DNA of 21,993 bases from contig JBBPYR010000081.1 of the NCBI GenBank assembly GCA_038199755.1, positions 1-21,993 on the forward strand, read 5' to 3'. How positions within the stretch are numbered: position 1 is the first letter of the stretch; each line of letters opens with the position of its first letter. A program made the translations under genes and the position numbers. Below are positions 6,155-15,179 of the stretch, in pieces. The notes beneath the pieces were generated by a model, which ran no database searches, was not told the origin of the DNA, and saw only the letters and a program-made list of their open reading frames with translations. The stretch is from JBBPYR01 sp038199755. Its GTDB lineage: Bacteria > Chloroflexota > Ktedonobacteria > Ktedonobacterales > Ktedonobacteraceae.

Positions 6155-8593
6155 CTATTCATAACGTAGCGTTTCACTGATGCGCACACGCGAGGCGGAA
6201 AGAGCTGGTCCCACGCTCGCCACAAACGAAACCACGATGGCAAAGGGCAACGTACTTCCAATTAAGAGCGGACTCACAGCAACGTCAAAAGGTTGGATGA
6301 AGGTATCCAGCACATTCACCATGCCATTGCCGCCGGGGAGACCAAGCGCGGTGCCAACTGCCCACGCGATCACCGTGAGAGCCAGCCCCTCGATCCAGAA
6401 GACCAGGCTCACACGCCAGCCGGTTGCGCCCAGCGAACGCAAAATGCCAATCTCCAGCCGTCGCTCAATGACCGATGCCGACAGTGTGTGCGAAAGCCCC
6501 AGCAACCCCACCAGCGCAACCAGAACGGCAACCGTATCAAAGAGACTATAGATGGCGACAAGAACACCTGGTCCCTGCTGTGGCGTGAGTGTGGGCGCGT
6601 CCACGCTGACATCCTCTCCCTTGAGGTTGTTCACGCGCTGTTGTATGCCATCCACTGTCTGTTGCAGGTCCGCGTGCGAGTGATCGTGGACCTGAACATA
6701 CCAGTGTGAGCTCGCGTCCGCAGGCACGTCTCGCAAGGAGAGGTTGAGGGTTGCAAGAGAAGTAAAAGCATCCCCTACCTGACCCGTTGGATTCGACGAG
6801 CCAGCGACATCGTTTGTCTCGTGGACGATGCCCACAAGTTGCCACCGCACCTGTTTTGTCCCGGCACTGAGCGTCACATACCCACCAACATGCAGATGGA
6901 GCCGCTCCGCCGCATAATCATTGCTGACGAAGGTATCCTGCTCCTCAGCGGTCAGCCAGCGTCCAGCGACGAGCTGAGGATGATAGACACGCGTGTTAGC
7001 CAGCAAGCCAATCACATGCAGTTGCCTCGCGGACAGCGTCACGGTCGCCTCATCGAGTGGTTCGACACGAGCAACATTTGGCAACGATTGCATAGCGGAA
7101 ATCAGTTGTCGCGAGAATGCGGCATTCTCTGTCGAAGACGCTGTTACGACTACATCGCTCTCATACATGTTCATTTGATGCACGGCGGTCGCGCCAATCG
7201 ATTCATTCGTGACTTGCACCGCCATGAAGACAGCGATAGAGAGGATCAGGGTGAGCAGCGTCAAGGCAGCCTGTCCCGGCTTGCGAAAGAGGCCGCGCAC
7301 ACCAAGCCAGAACGTTTGCGGAATCCAAAAGAAGTGGCGACCCCAGGCGTATGTTTGGCGACTACTGCCAGCTTGTACGCCATAAGCAGAAATCGCCTCG
7401 CGCACGGTAATACGCGTACCAAGCCAGAGAGGCAGCAGGGCAGCAAGTAGTGGCACGAGCAGACCAGCCGCCGCGCTGAGCAGAATCACCCTTGGCGATA
7501 TCTGAAACGGCCCAAGATCAGCAGCAGTCTGCGTGGTCACGACCGAGGCAACCTCCGTACAGATGTATAAGCCGCCGACAATACCTAGCACGGTTCCGAT
7601 GACCCCATAGATTTCCACCGAGAGCAGATAACTGCTCATAATCTGCCAGCGCGTTCCGCCTAAAGCCTTCATCGCGCCAATGATGCGGATTTGTTCGCTC
7701 AACACGGTGGTCACGGTATTGATAATCATCAAGCAGACGAGCAACAGGGCAACCACGGCGAGGATGCGCACAATATTGAGCAGACCGCTGACGATCAACT
7801 CGGCTTGCACGATACTCGAAGAGGAGGCAGAAAAAGAGTCGTAGATAGGAATATGGGCATCATCGAGTATGCGCGCCATCGCCTGATACGTCGGGGCTGT
7901 GGGAACAGCATTTTGCGTTTGCACCATGATTTGTGTGCCGAGAAAGGGGAGGTGGCCCGACCCATGCACTTCACTCTTTCCACTAGCAGCAAGTTGCTGT
8001 AGGACAGCGGTGCTGATATACGCAAGACCCTGTGTCTTGACGACGAGCAAGGCCCGTCCTTGTGTACGCGCCAGCCCAACGACCCGTAATGAAAGAGTGT
8101 GCCCATCGGGGGTATTGAGCGTTACGCTATCTCCGAGCGCAACGGTATGCACCGTGCGATCACTGACATCCATCACAATTTCATCTGGGCCGGGCAGATG
8201 GCCACTCGTCAGTTGGAACGTTCCCAATGGCTGCTGGTAGACATCTTGATAGTCCGTGATTTGGATGGTCGCCGCTTTGCTTTGTCCCGCTACATGCCAG
8301 TAGGTGAGCAACTGCGTACTGAGCTGGAACCGCTCCACATCGGGCAGGCGTGCTAACGTGCTAGCAATAGTTGGCGGAAGCTTGTCCACCAGAAAGCTAA
8401 TCGTTGGCACAGAGGCTGGATTGGCACTGTAGAGAAATGCCGCCCCAATCAGGTCGTTAGCTTGATTCACAGCCGTAAGTCCCATCACGGCAATCAAGAT
8501 ACCAAGCACCATCAAGGCGGTGCGTCCCTTGCGCCGCATCACATCGGCAAGTGCCTTTCGCGTCAGAATACTGCCTGATTTCACTCCTCTCAT
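6155..8593 (-). CDS. FtsX/MacB-type ABC exporter permease, large two-domain form
   Basis: This 812-residue membrane protein is built as two FtsX-like halves. Predicted membrane segments lie near residues 25-42, 270-296, 326-346, 368-390, 441-460, 687-710, 740-760 and 775-798. Large extracellular domains lie at about 45-265 and 465-680, the first resembling the MacB periplasmic core. The cytoplasmic MKALGGTRWQI (308-318) and LRSLGATGWRVSL motifs repeat in the two halves, as is typical of the family. It starts on an ATGA overlap with the stop of the ATPase gene upstream, so the two are co-translated. Such complexes export peptides or lipids or release envelope proteins by mechanotransmission. 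The divergent sensor kinase pair suggests response to a cell-envelope signal, perhaps an antimicrobial peptide. Substrate unknown. Confidence 0.88.
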   Translation of the reverse strand: MRGVKSGSILTRKALADVMRRKGRTALMVLGILIAVMGLTAVNQANDLIGAAFLYSANPASVPTISFLVDKLPPTIASTLARLPDVERFQLSTQLLTYWHVAGQSKAATIQITDYQDVYQQPLGTFQLTSGHLPGPDEIVMDVSDRTVHTVALGDSVTLNTPDGHTLSLRVVGLARTQGRALLVVKTQGLAYISTAVLQQLAASGKSEVHGSGHLPFLGTQIMVQTQNAVPTAPTYQAMARILDDAHIPIYDSFSASSSSIVQAELIVSGLLNIVRILAVVALLLVCLMIINTVTTVLSEQIRIIGAMKALGGTRWQIMSSYLLSVEIYGVIGTVLGIVGGLYICTEVASVVTTQTAADLGPFQISPRVILLSAAAGLLVPLLAALLPLWLGTRITVREAISAYGVQAGSSRQTYAWGRHFFWIPQTFWLGVRGLFRKPGQAALTLLTLILSIAVFMAVQVTNESIGATAVHQMNMYESDVVVTASSTENAAFSRQLISAMQSLPNVARVEPLDEATVTLSARQLHVIGLLANTRVYHPQLVAGRWLTAEEQDTFVSNDYAAERLHLHVGGYVTLSAGTKQVRWQLVGIVHETNDVAGSSNPTGQVGDAFTSLATLNLSLRDVPADASSHWYVQVHDHSHADLQQTVDGIQQRVNNLKGEDVSVDAPTLTPQQGPGVLVAIYSLFDTVAVLVALVGLLGLSHTLSASVIERRLEIGILRSLGATGWRVSLVFWIEGLALTVIAWAVGTALGLPGGNGMVNVLDTFIQPFDVAVSPLLIGSTLPFAIVVSFVASVGPALSASRVRISETLRYE

Positions 8594-9384
8594 TGTTCAC
8601 TCCCTTGCGTGCCATCCTCACGCGCTGGCGGCTCTAGGGCAGGTTGCTGCACGGAATTGCTTGCAACGATACGCCCATCAAGGAGATCGATACGGGCAGT
8701 GGCACGCGCCGCCAATTCTGGGGCATGCGTCACGTAGATGATCGTTTTGCCGTGTTGCCGCAGAGCAGCGAGGGTGGCAAAGATTTCGTCTGCGGTACGA
8801 GAATCCAGGTTGCCAGTTGGCTCATCGGCGACGATCACAGGAGGATCATTTGCCAGCGCACGGGCGATGGCAACGCGCTGCTGCTCACCGCCGGAAAGTT
8901 CGCTCGGCAGCCGATTGGCCAGTTCTGCGATGTGTGCCTGTTGCAAGCAGAAGAGGGCGCGCTCCCGCCACGCATGACGCTTGAGCCCCCCGCCACCACC
9001 TAGTTCGAGAGCAAGCAGCACATTTTCGAGGGCGGTGAGTGTGGGAATCAACTGGAAGAACTGAAAGATAATGCCCACATGTCTGCCCCGCCAACGGGCA
9101 AGGGCGTTCTCGCTCATCGCACGCAGTTCCTGCCCGCCAAAAAGCACGCGTCCACTGGAGGGACGGTCGATACCTGTGAGCATATTCAGTAGCGTGGACT
9201 TGCCGCTACCTGATGGCCCATTGATCGTGAAGAGGCTTTGGGCAGGAATGGTAAAGGTGACATCATCTAAAATGACTGTGTTCTTGCGGTGCATCGTAAT
9301 CACCCGTGAAAGATGCTCGAATTGGATCAGTGTTCCTGACCCTGTATACGTTCCCTGCTCTTGCTTACTCAATGATGGTTGCAT
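8590..9384 (-). CDS. MacB/LolD-type ABC exporter ATPase
   Basis: This 264-residue ATPase has Walker A GPSGSGKST at 56-64, a Q-loop near 108, signature LSGGE at 163-167, Walker B VIVADEPTGNLD at 183-194 and switch His220. The ADEPTGNLD wording is characteristic of the LolD/MacB/FtsE group. A short Gly-rich stretch (LELGGGGGLKR, about 127-136) lies in the helical domain. A GGAGGGA ribosome-binding sequence precedes the ATG. Its last codons overlap the FtsX-type permease start by 4 bp, showing a functional pair. It is divergent from the histidine kinase gene across a 153-bp control region, the usual layout when the two-component system regulates the exporter. Confidence 0.92.
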   Translation of the reverse strand: MQPSLSKQEQGTYTGSGTLIQFEHLSRVITMHRKNTVILDDVTFTIPAQSLFTINGPSGSGKSTLLNMLTGIDRPSSGRVLFGGQELRAMSENALARWRGRHVGIIFQFFQLIPTLTALENVLLALELGGGGGLKRHAWRERALFCLQQAHIAELANRLPSELSGGEQQRVAIARALANDPPVIVADEPTGNLDSRTADEIFATLAALRQHGKTIIYVTHAPELAARATARIDLLDGRIVASNSVQQPALEPPAREDGTQGSEQ

Positions 9385-9455
9385 AACGAAGTCTCCCTCC
9401 TCTTTTCTGCTATGAATGTACTTGATCGTGCAGCCTTGCCGCTACGTCTGTTCTC

Positions 9456-9517
9456 CCACTGTCATTTGCGCCACTGTCGTAAAAGACAGTACCCAAATCA
9501 GGAGGCAATGTTATAAT
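9456..9517 (+). promoter_or_regulatory. Kinase-regulator promoter with palindromic activator-like site
   Basis: A perfect -10 box TATAAT (9512-9517) has no recognisable -35 box. In its place stands the perfect palindrome ACTGTC-GTAAAA-GACAGT (9473-9490), centred about 42 bp before the predicted start. A further half-site CCACTGTC at 9456-9463 repeats that at 9471-9478 with a 15-bp period. This arrangement suits binding of a NarL-type response regulator dimer as activator. The site lies in the region shared with the divergent exporter genes and could control both directions. Confidence 0.45.
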
Positions 9518-9537
9518 TGGGTGAGGAGGAAAGGATT

Positions 9538-10794
9538 ATGAGGCAGCTTCGTCGTGTTCGTCCGCTCTGCTGGTTCTTGTTGGCAGTATTTGGCGTCATC
9601 ATTGCTTGCTGGAATAGCTGGAGTTGGCAGTTCACCGCTACATCCAGCGCGCTTCATATCCTCTACACCGCGCTTTTGCTGCTGCATATGGGCATCTATT
9701 GGCTAGTTGTTACCGTGAAGATGCGAAGAGAGTTTACGTGGCTGCTCATTGCTAGTCAGGCCGGGCTGATCCTTCTGCTGACACAACTGACGCAGTTGGT
9801 CATCATGGCCCTGGTGCTTTCGCTGGTGCTCTTCATCGTTGTGACCCTCACCTGCAAACAGCTCTTCGCGGTGCTGGCAACCCTTGCTAGCTACCTCGCG
9901 CTCTTGCTGCTGTACATGCAGACATTTGACCCCGGCCAGGAGTGGCAAGCTATGTGGAGCGGTGGCTATGCGCCAGAGATTGCGCTGCTGGGCCTATTTT
10001 TCCTGCTGGTCTTGATGCTGTATTTGCAGCGAGAACAACACGCGCATGAACAGACAAAAACGCTCTTGCACAAACTGGATACCGCCCACGCTCAGCTCTC
10101 CGCCTATGCGTTGCGTGTCGAAGAGTTAACAATGACCACCGAACGCCAACGCATTGCCCGTGACCTGCACGACACCTTCATACAGGGTGTCACAGGCTTG
10201 GTAATGCAATTGGAGGTTGCCCAAACACAATTGCACCACCACAAGGTCGAGCGAGCACAAGAGATTCTAGAGCAGGTGATGGAAGCGGCTCATGACACCA
10301 TAGCTGATGCCCGCTGTGCCATCGGCAACTTACGCACAGAATGTATGCGGCCAGATGATCTGCTCGAAGAGGTGCAAGAGGAGATCAGCCGCTTTACTGC
10401 GGCAACGGATATTCCCTGTCAATCTGATCTCACGCAGCTCTCGACCATTCCAAGCGCGTTATGCGAACAGGTGTTACGCGTGATTGCCGAAGGTTTAGCC
10501 AATGTTGCACATCATGCACACGCCCACAGCGTCTGGGTGCAAGTCATGCGCCAGAACGGAATGCTCACGATTGAGGTGCGTGATGATGGCGTTGGCTTTG
10601 ATGCGGCAGCGGTCAGTACGCAGGTCGGTCACTACGGCTTATTTGGTCTGCGTGAGCGTGCAAAGCTGGTAGGAGGAAGTATAGAGATAAGGAGCGGAGT
10701 AGGAAAAGGAACAACACTGCATTTCAACATTCCAGAGCATGCTCCCATACAGCTAGAAGGAGAGGCAAGATGGCACAGCGCATCCGTGTCGTAA
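9538..10794 (+). CDS. Sensor histidine kinase, LiaS/DesK (HisKA_3) type
   Basis: This 418-residue kinase has an N-terminal membrane domain of about six helices (residues 10-165) with only short external loops, so it probably senses within the membrane or through a partner. A helical linker (165-200) leads to the dimerisation and phosphotransfer domain with TERQRIARDLHDT, in which His211 is the predicted phosphate acceptor. The ATP-binding domain follows, with an N-box around EGLANVAHHAHAH, the G1 box DDGVGFD, and GHYGLFGLRERAKLVGG. The start at 9538 is chosen over an upstream TTG because GAGGAGGAAAGG lies just before the ATG. Its end overlaps the response regulator gene by 25 bp. Together with the divergent exporter it resembles envelope-stress modules. 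The stimulus is not known. Confidence 0.9.
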   Translation: MRQLRRVRPLCWFLLAVFGVIIACWNSWSWQFTATSSALHILYTALLLLHMGIYWLVVTVKMRREFTWLLIASQAGLILLLTQLTQLVIMALVLSLVLFIVVTLTCKQLFAVLATLASYLALLLLYMQTFDPGQEWQAMWSGGYAPEIALLGLFFLLVLMLYLQREQHAHEQTKTLLHKLDTAHAQLSAYALRVEELTMTTERQRIARDLHDTFIQGVTGLVMQLEVAQTQLHHHKVERAQEILEQVMEAAHDTIADARCAIGNLRTECMRPDDLLEEVQEEISRFTAATDIPCQSDLTQLSTIPSALCEQVLRVIAEGLANVAHHAHAHSVWVQVMRQNGMLTIEVRDDGVGFDAAAVSTQVGHYGLFGLRERAKLVGGSIEIRSGVGKGTTLHFNIPEHAPIQLEGEARWHSASVS

Positions 10795-11462
10795 TTGCCG
10801 ACGATCACCTGATGGTTCGCAAAGGGCTGCGGCTAATGCTGGAAGAGGAGGGTGAGGATATCGAACTCGTCGGCGACGCTGGCGATGGGGCCACAGCGGT
10901 CGCGCTGGCAGAACAACTGCAACCGGACGTGGTGGTGATGGATATACGCATGCCAGGGATGGATGGAATCGCTGCACTAAAGCATATTCATGCGGCATAT
11001 CCGCATATCGCCGTGCTGCTGCTGACAACCTATGATGAGGACGAGTTGATGATGCGCGGACTGCAAGCAGGAGCATGTGGCTACTTCCTCAAAGACACAC
11101 CCTTGGAGACCCTGCTCAATGCCATTCGTGCAGCGGCACGAGGTGAAGTACTGATTCAGCCTGAAATTATGGCACGCCTGCTTTCGCATACGACCTCGAT
11201 AGCCTATAGTGTATCTTCGCCACTCTCCTCATCCCCATCCGCTCCTACATCTGACTATGTGCTAAGCTCAATGCCATTGAGTAAGCGCGAACGCGAGGTA
11301 CTGGCAGGCGTGGCCCAGGGCGAGCGCAGCAAGGAAATTGCCGCTCGGCTCGGCATTACCGAGCGCACGGTGCGGGCCTACCTGACCAATATCTTCACCA
11401 AGCTGAATGTTGACTCGCGGGCAGCGGCGGTCGCGGTGGCGATTGCCCGTGGTATTTTATGA
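10770..11462 (+). CDS. NarL/LiaR-type response regulator
   Basis: This 230-residue protein has a receiver domain (about 5-122) with the acidic pair Asp11-Asp12, phosphorylation site Asp58 in VVMDIRMPG, Thr near 87 and the conserved Lys in YFLKDTP. A Ser/Pro/Thr-rich linker of about 25 residues follows. The C-terminal LuxR-type helix-turn-helix starts at LSKREREVLAGVAQG and includes ERTVRAYLTNIFTKLNV. AAGGAGAGG precedes the ATG. It is co-translated with the kinase and most likely binds the palindrome at 9473-9490 to control its own operon and the divergent exporter; that target is inferred from position. Its stop lies 5 bp from the stop of the convergent cydC, with no space for a terminator, so the two transcripts probably overlap. 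Confidence 0.92.
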   Translation: MAQRIRVVIADDHLMVRKGLRLMLEEEGEDIELVGDAGDGATAVALAEQLQPDVVVMDIRMPGMDGIAALKHIHAAYPHIAVLLLTTYDEDELMMRGLQAGACGYFLKDTPLETLLNAIRAAARGEVLIQPEIMARLLSHTTSIAYSVSSPLSSSPSAPTSDYVLSSMPLSKREREVLAGVAQGERSKEIAARLGITERTVRAYLTNIFTKLNVDSRAAAVAVAIARGIL

Positions 11463-11467
11463 TAAGT

Positions 11468-13243
11468 TTAGCTGGGAGTGGAGCGCAGCATCTGATTTTG
11501 CAGTTGCCAGAGCTTCCAGTACGCGCCCTCAAGCTGCAGCAGTTCATGATGGGTGCCACGCTCTTTGATGCGACCATCCTGCATCAGCAGAATTTCGTTC
11601 GCCATCTCAAGTCCCACCAGCCGATGTGTAATAATTAACGTGGTGCGCCCCTGAATCAGTGTACGCAATGAGCCTAACACCTCTTGCTCGGTCACGGCGT
11701 CCAGATTCGTCGTCGGCTCGTCGAGCAGCAGTATGGGCGCGTTTTTGAGGATGGCACGCGCAATGGCCAGGCGTTGCTGTTCGCCACCGCTCAAGTTAAG
11801 CCCTTGCTCACCAATACGCGTGTCGTACCCCTGGGGCAATGCTTGAATGAATTCGTGAATGTGGGCAGCACGTGCCGCCTGCTCTAGCTCTTCCACGCTG
11901 GCATCGGGACGAGCTAGCAAAAGATTCTCATGGATAGTCGCGTTAAAAAGATGGGTGCTCTGCTCTACCACACCGATAAGCTGATGGATATCCTCTTGTC
12001 GATAGTCGCGCAACTCATAGCCGCCGAGCAGGATATGCCCCTCGTTGTAGTCCCAGAAACGCTCAAGCAGGTGGGCAAGCGTTGACTTGCCAGCACCGCT
12101 GGGGCCGACGATGGCGATACACTGCCCCTGTGGCAGAGAAAAGTTGATATTGTGCAATACGTCGGGTCCCTGCGGCATATAGCGAAAGCTGAGATGCTGC
12201 ACCGCGATATCATGCTGTGTTAACACAGGCGAAGGCAATTGAGGATCGCGCACGGCAGGTTGAGCGTCCACCACCTCGAACAGGCGGCGGGCCGCCTCCA
12301 AACTGCCGCCGAGTTGTTGCGCGGCTTGTGGCAAGGGAATGACCGCCTCAAAGCTAGTCAGCACCGCCAGTGCAACCACCGCCAACGTGATCGCATTGAT
12401 CTGTCCCATGCCAATCAGCGGTATGCCAATCAACAGAATAACCCACAACGATAGGTTCGTAAAAAGTACACTTAACGCCTCTTGTAGAGCGTTGACACGC
12501 GCCATCAACCCTTGGAGCTGCATCAACAAACGCTGCAGTTGCGCGACCCGTTCTTGTTGACTGCCTTCTCGCCCAAAGGAGAGCAGATCAGCCATGCCTT
12601 GTATGCTCTCGACGAGCGTTATGTTTAGCTCGGACCTGACCACCACCAGTTGTTGCCCCACTTTACGGCTGAGCAGATAGGTCATCAACGGCAGCACAAC
12701 ACCTTGCAAGAGGAAAAACAGCAGGAAGATAAGCGCGAAGACGATGTGATACGCGCCCAACACACACCACATAATCAGGGCGATCAAGGCGGCAACAAGA
12801 GGCGGGGCAAGCACACGCACATAAAACTCTTGCAGCGTCTCGATATCGGCCACCATGCGCGTCAGCAAGGCACCGCTACTATACTCGGCCCCGTTCTTGT
12901 CGGCGAGCGCGGTCAGGCGTGCGGGTGCCAGTGGCTCCAAGGCTTTATAAAACCAGACGCGCAGTTCTGCCAGCAGCCGAAAGGTGATGTAATGCGAGAC
13001 ACAGCGTTCGAGGTAGCGATACAAGCCGCGTGTGATGCCGAAGAAGCGCACACCGATAATCGCAAAGGCGAGCGCGGCCAGCGAGGGATGTAAAGCGGAA
13101 CTAGCAATGATGTACGCAGACAAGCCCATTAAGCCAATGCCCGCAATGATGGTCAGCACGCCAAGCAGCACCGCCAGCAGCATCCACTTCGTGAGCGGGC
13201 GCGTGAAGCGTAGCAATCGCCAGAGGGTTGCACTTTTGTTCAT
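11468..13243 (-). CDS. cydC: CydC subunit of the heterodimeric CydDC ABC exporter
   Basis: This 591-residue half-transporter has a six-helix membrane domain (about 1-310) and a C-terminal ATPase. RYLERCVSHYITFRLLAELR near residues 76-95, followed by FYKALEPLAPARL, is the typical CydC wording, as is VADIETLQEFYVRVLAPP. The ATPase has GPSGAGKST, LSGGEQQRLAIARAIL, LLLDEPTTNLD and the switch His in ITHRL. Its start overlaps the cydD stop by 4 bp (ATGA). CydDC exports cysteine and glutathione in E. coli and is needed to assemble cytochrome bd; later work links it to heme. No cydAB is present in this window, so the partner oxidase, if any, is elsewhere. A less specific multidrug or lipid exporter is the alternative. 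Confidence 0.85.
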   Translation of the reverse strand: MNKSATLWRLLRFTRPLTKWMLLAVLLGVLTIIAGIGLMGLSAYIIASSALHPSLAALAFAIIGVRFFGITRGLYRYLERCVSHYITFRLLAELRVWFYKALEPLAPARLTALADKNGAEYSSGALLTRMVADIETLQEFYVRVLAPPLVAALIALIMWCVLGAYHIVFALIFLLFFLLQGVVLPLMTYLLSRKVGQQLVVVRSELNITLVESIQGMADLLSFGREGSQQERVAQLQRLLMQLQGLMARVNALQEALSVLFTNLSLWVILLIGIPLIGMGQINAITLAVVALAVLTSFEAVIPLPQAAQQLGGSLEAARRLFEVVDAQPAVRDPQLPSPVLTQHDIAVQHLSFRYMPQGPDVLHNINFSLPQGQCIAIVGPSGAGKSTLAHLLERFWDYNEGHILLGGYELRDYRQEDIHQLIGVVEQSTHLFNATIHENLLLARPDASVEELEQAARAAHIHEFIQALPQGYDTRIGEQGLNLSGGEQQRLAIARAILKNAPILLLDEPTTNLDAVTEQEVLGSLRTLIQGRTTLIITHRLVGLEMANEILLMQDGRIKERGTHHELLQLEGAYWKLWQLQNQMLRSTPS

Positions 13244-15018
13244 ACCGCCCTCCTTCCATAGGCATTGACCAATTGCCGATACATACCAGAACGCTCAAGC
13301 AAGGTCTGATGTGTACCCACCTCGACCACGCGACCAGCATCCAACACCACAATCTGGTCCGCATCATACACCGTGCTCAAGCGATGGGCAATCACCAGCA
13401 CGGTGCGCCCCTTCATTAAACGTTTGAGGGCCGTTAGTACGTTCGCTTCATAAGCAGCATCAAGATGGGATGTCGCCTCATCGAGAATGAGGAGCGGCGC
13501 GTTTTTCAAGAAGGCACGAGCCAGACTGATACGCTGCGCCTCGCCCCCGCTCAGGCGCACACCGCGTTCGCCAATCACTGTATTATAGCCGGACGCGAGG
13601 TGCGCGATAAATTCGTCCGCATGGGCCTGCCGTGCCGCGTCAATCACCTCTTTCATCGTCGCATCTGGACAGCCCAGGCGAATATTATCAGCAATCGTCG
13701 CGTTGAACAGGTAGGGACGCTGCGGCACCCATGCCACCTTTTGACGCCACTGCTGCGCGGCCACGTCGAGCAGCGACACGCCATTGCTGCTAATGGTGCC
13801 ACCATCCGCCTCTATGAAACGCAGCAGCAAATTGGCAATCGTGCTCTTGCCCGCCCCACTGGGGCCAACCAGTGCCACCTTTTGACCAGGGGAGAGCGTA
13901 AACGAAACATCAGCGAGGGCGGGTCGCTGTTCATCATAGGTATAGCTCACATGCTCAAAACGGATTACGCCACTGGCCAGTTGCCGCGTGTTAGCCGTCG
14001 TGCTGGTCGTGTGTTGCGGAACAGGTGTATCTAGAATAGCAAAGATACGTTGTGCAGCCTCGCGACCACTCAGGCCAGCGTGATAACGCGCCCCAAGTTG
14101 ACGCAGAGGCAGGTAAAATTCGGGTGCCAGCAAAAGCACAAAAAAGGCACTCTCAAAAGGCATCTGCCCATAGAGTAGGCGCAGACCAGCCTCCACCGCC
14201 ACCACCGCAGTGCTGACGGTCGCGCCCATCTCTAGCACCAACGAGGAGAGAAAAGAAACGCGCAACAGGCTCATGGTGGCCTCGCGAAAACGATCACTGA
14301 CGCGCTGCACCGTCTCTACTTGCGCCTTACCACGGCCAAACAGTTTGAGCGTCGTCATCCCCTGCAACACATCCAGAAAGTGTGCGCTCATCAAACTGAG
14401 CAGACGCCATTGCCGCTGCGACTCTGCCCGCGCCATCAAGCCCACCAGAGCCATCAGCAAGGGCAACAAGGGCGCGGTAATCAACAACACGAGACCAGAA
14501 AAGGGATCAGCAGAGAAAACGGCTATAAGAACAAGTAGCGGTATCGTGACACTGAGGAACATCTGCGGTACGTATTGGCTGAAATAGGCATCTAGAGCCT
14601 CAACGCCCTCCACTGTGGTATTGATTAACTCCCCACTACGCTCCCCCTTGGTATATGCGGGTCCGAGTGCGAAGAGATGGGCCAGCAGGCGTGTACGCAA
14701 TACTGTTTTTATGCGGGCCGCCAGCTGATGGGCCACTATGTTACTTCCCCAAACTAGGCAGGTACGCACCAGAATGACGGCTAGCAAGAGGAAGAGCAGC
14801 ATCCACACCTGCTGCACCGTTTGATGCAACAGGAACACATGGTTGATAATAGTACTGAGATAGTGAGCTTGCAAGACGATCAAGCCGCCCAAAAGCGTAC
14901 TCAACACGATAGTCATGATTAGGTAGCCGCGTACTCCGCGTATCTGGAGAAACAAGCGTGTATTCAATTTCATTGACTTATATCGCAATCTTCGTTTGAA
15001 GGATATATTCCAAAACAT
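13240..15018 (-). CDS. cydD: CydD subunit of the heterodimeric CydDC ABC exporter
   Basis: This 592-residue half-transporter has about six membrane helices in residues 30-320. The sequence LLLAPEFYLPLRQLGARYHAGLSG (296-319), a hallmark of CydD, precedes the ATPase. Walker A GPSGAGKST lies at 385-393, signature LSGGE at 489-493, Walker B LLILDEATSHLD at 509-520 and switch His545. It is the first gene of the cydDC pair. The start is uncertain: neither ATG 15018 nor the in-frame ATG 14973 (residue 16) has a good ribosome-binding site, and the family usually begins close to the second. A weak promoter (TTCCGT, 17 bp, TAAAAT) lies at 15058-15086. It pairs with CydC to export low-molecular-weight thiols or manage heme. 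Confidence 0.85.
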   Translation of the reverse strand: MFWNISFKRRLRYKSMKLNTRLFLQIRGVRGYLIMTIVLSTLLGGLIVLQAHYLSTIINHVFLLHQTVQQVWMLLFLLLAVILVRTCLVWGSNIVAHQLAARIKTVLRTRLLAHLFALGPAYTKGERSGELINTTVEGVEALDAYFSQYVPQMFLSVTIPLLVLIAVFSADPFSGLVLLITAPLLPLLMALVGLMARAESQRQWRLLSLMSAHFLDVLQGMTTLKLFGRGKAQVETVQRVSDRFREATMSLLRVSFLSSLVLEMGATVSTAVVAVEAGLRLLYGQMPFESAFFVLLLAPEFYLPLRQLGARYHAGLSGREAAQRIFAILDTPVPQHTTSTTANTRQLASGVIRFEHVSYTYDEQRPALADVSFTLSPGQKVALVGPSGAGKSTIANLLLRFIEADGGTISSNGVSLLDVAAQQWRQKVAWVPQRPYLFNATIADNIRLGCPDATMKEVIDAARQAHADEFIAHLASGYNTVIGERGVRLSGGEAQRISLARAFLKNAPLLILDEATSHLDAAYEANVLTALKRLMKGRTVLVIAHRLSTVYDADQIVVLDAGRVVEVGTHQTLLERSGMYRQLVNAYGRRAV

Positions 15019-15057
15019 GGATAGAGAATGATAGGTAATGGATAGGTGTCTATATGT

Positions 15058-15124
15058 ATTTTACGGCAGGGGTGCCACCCACGGAACACGTACTATTGCA
15101 AAATGCTATAAATTACGGTATGCT
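15058..15124. promoter_or_regulatory. Divergent promoters between cydD and moxR-like gene, with central palindrome
   Basis: Plus strand: TTGCAA (15096-15101), 17 bp, TATGCT (15119-15124) would serve the moxR operon with a leader of about 50 bases. Minus strand: a weaker TTCCGT (15081-15086), 17 bp, TAAAAT (15058-15063) would serve cydDC. The palindrome GGGTGCCACCC (15070-15080) fills most of the minus-strand spacer and is a possible repressor site. Confidence 0.4.
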
Positions 15125-15179
15125 GTATTAAGATCACGAAGCACCATAGGTGCCAGAGCTGAAGAGAAGGAGCCTCCTA

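Noticed and set aside
6821..7450. 209-codon plus-strand frame inside the FtsX-type permease gene
   Set aside because: The opposite strand encodes a continuous membrane protein with family motifs; this frame has no start signal and no recognisable domain.
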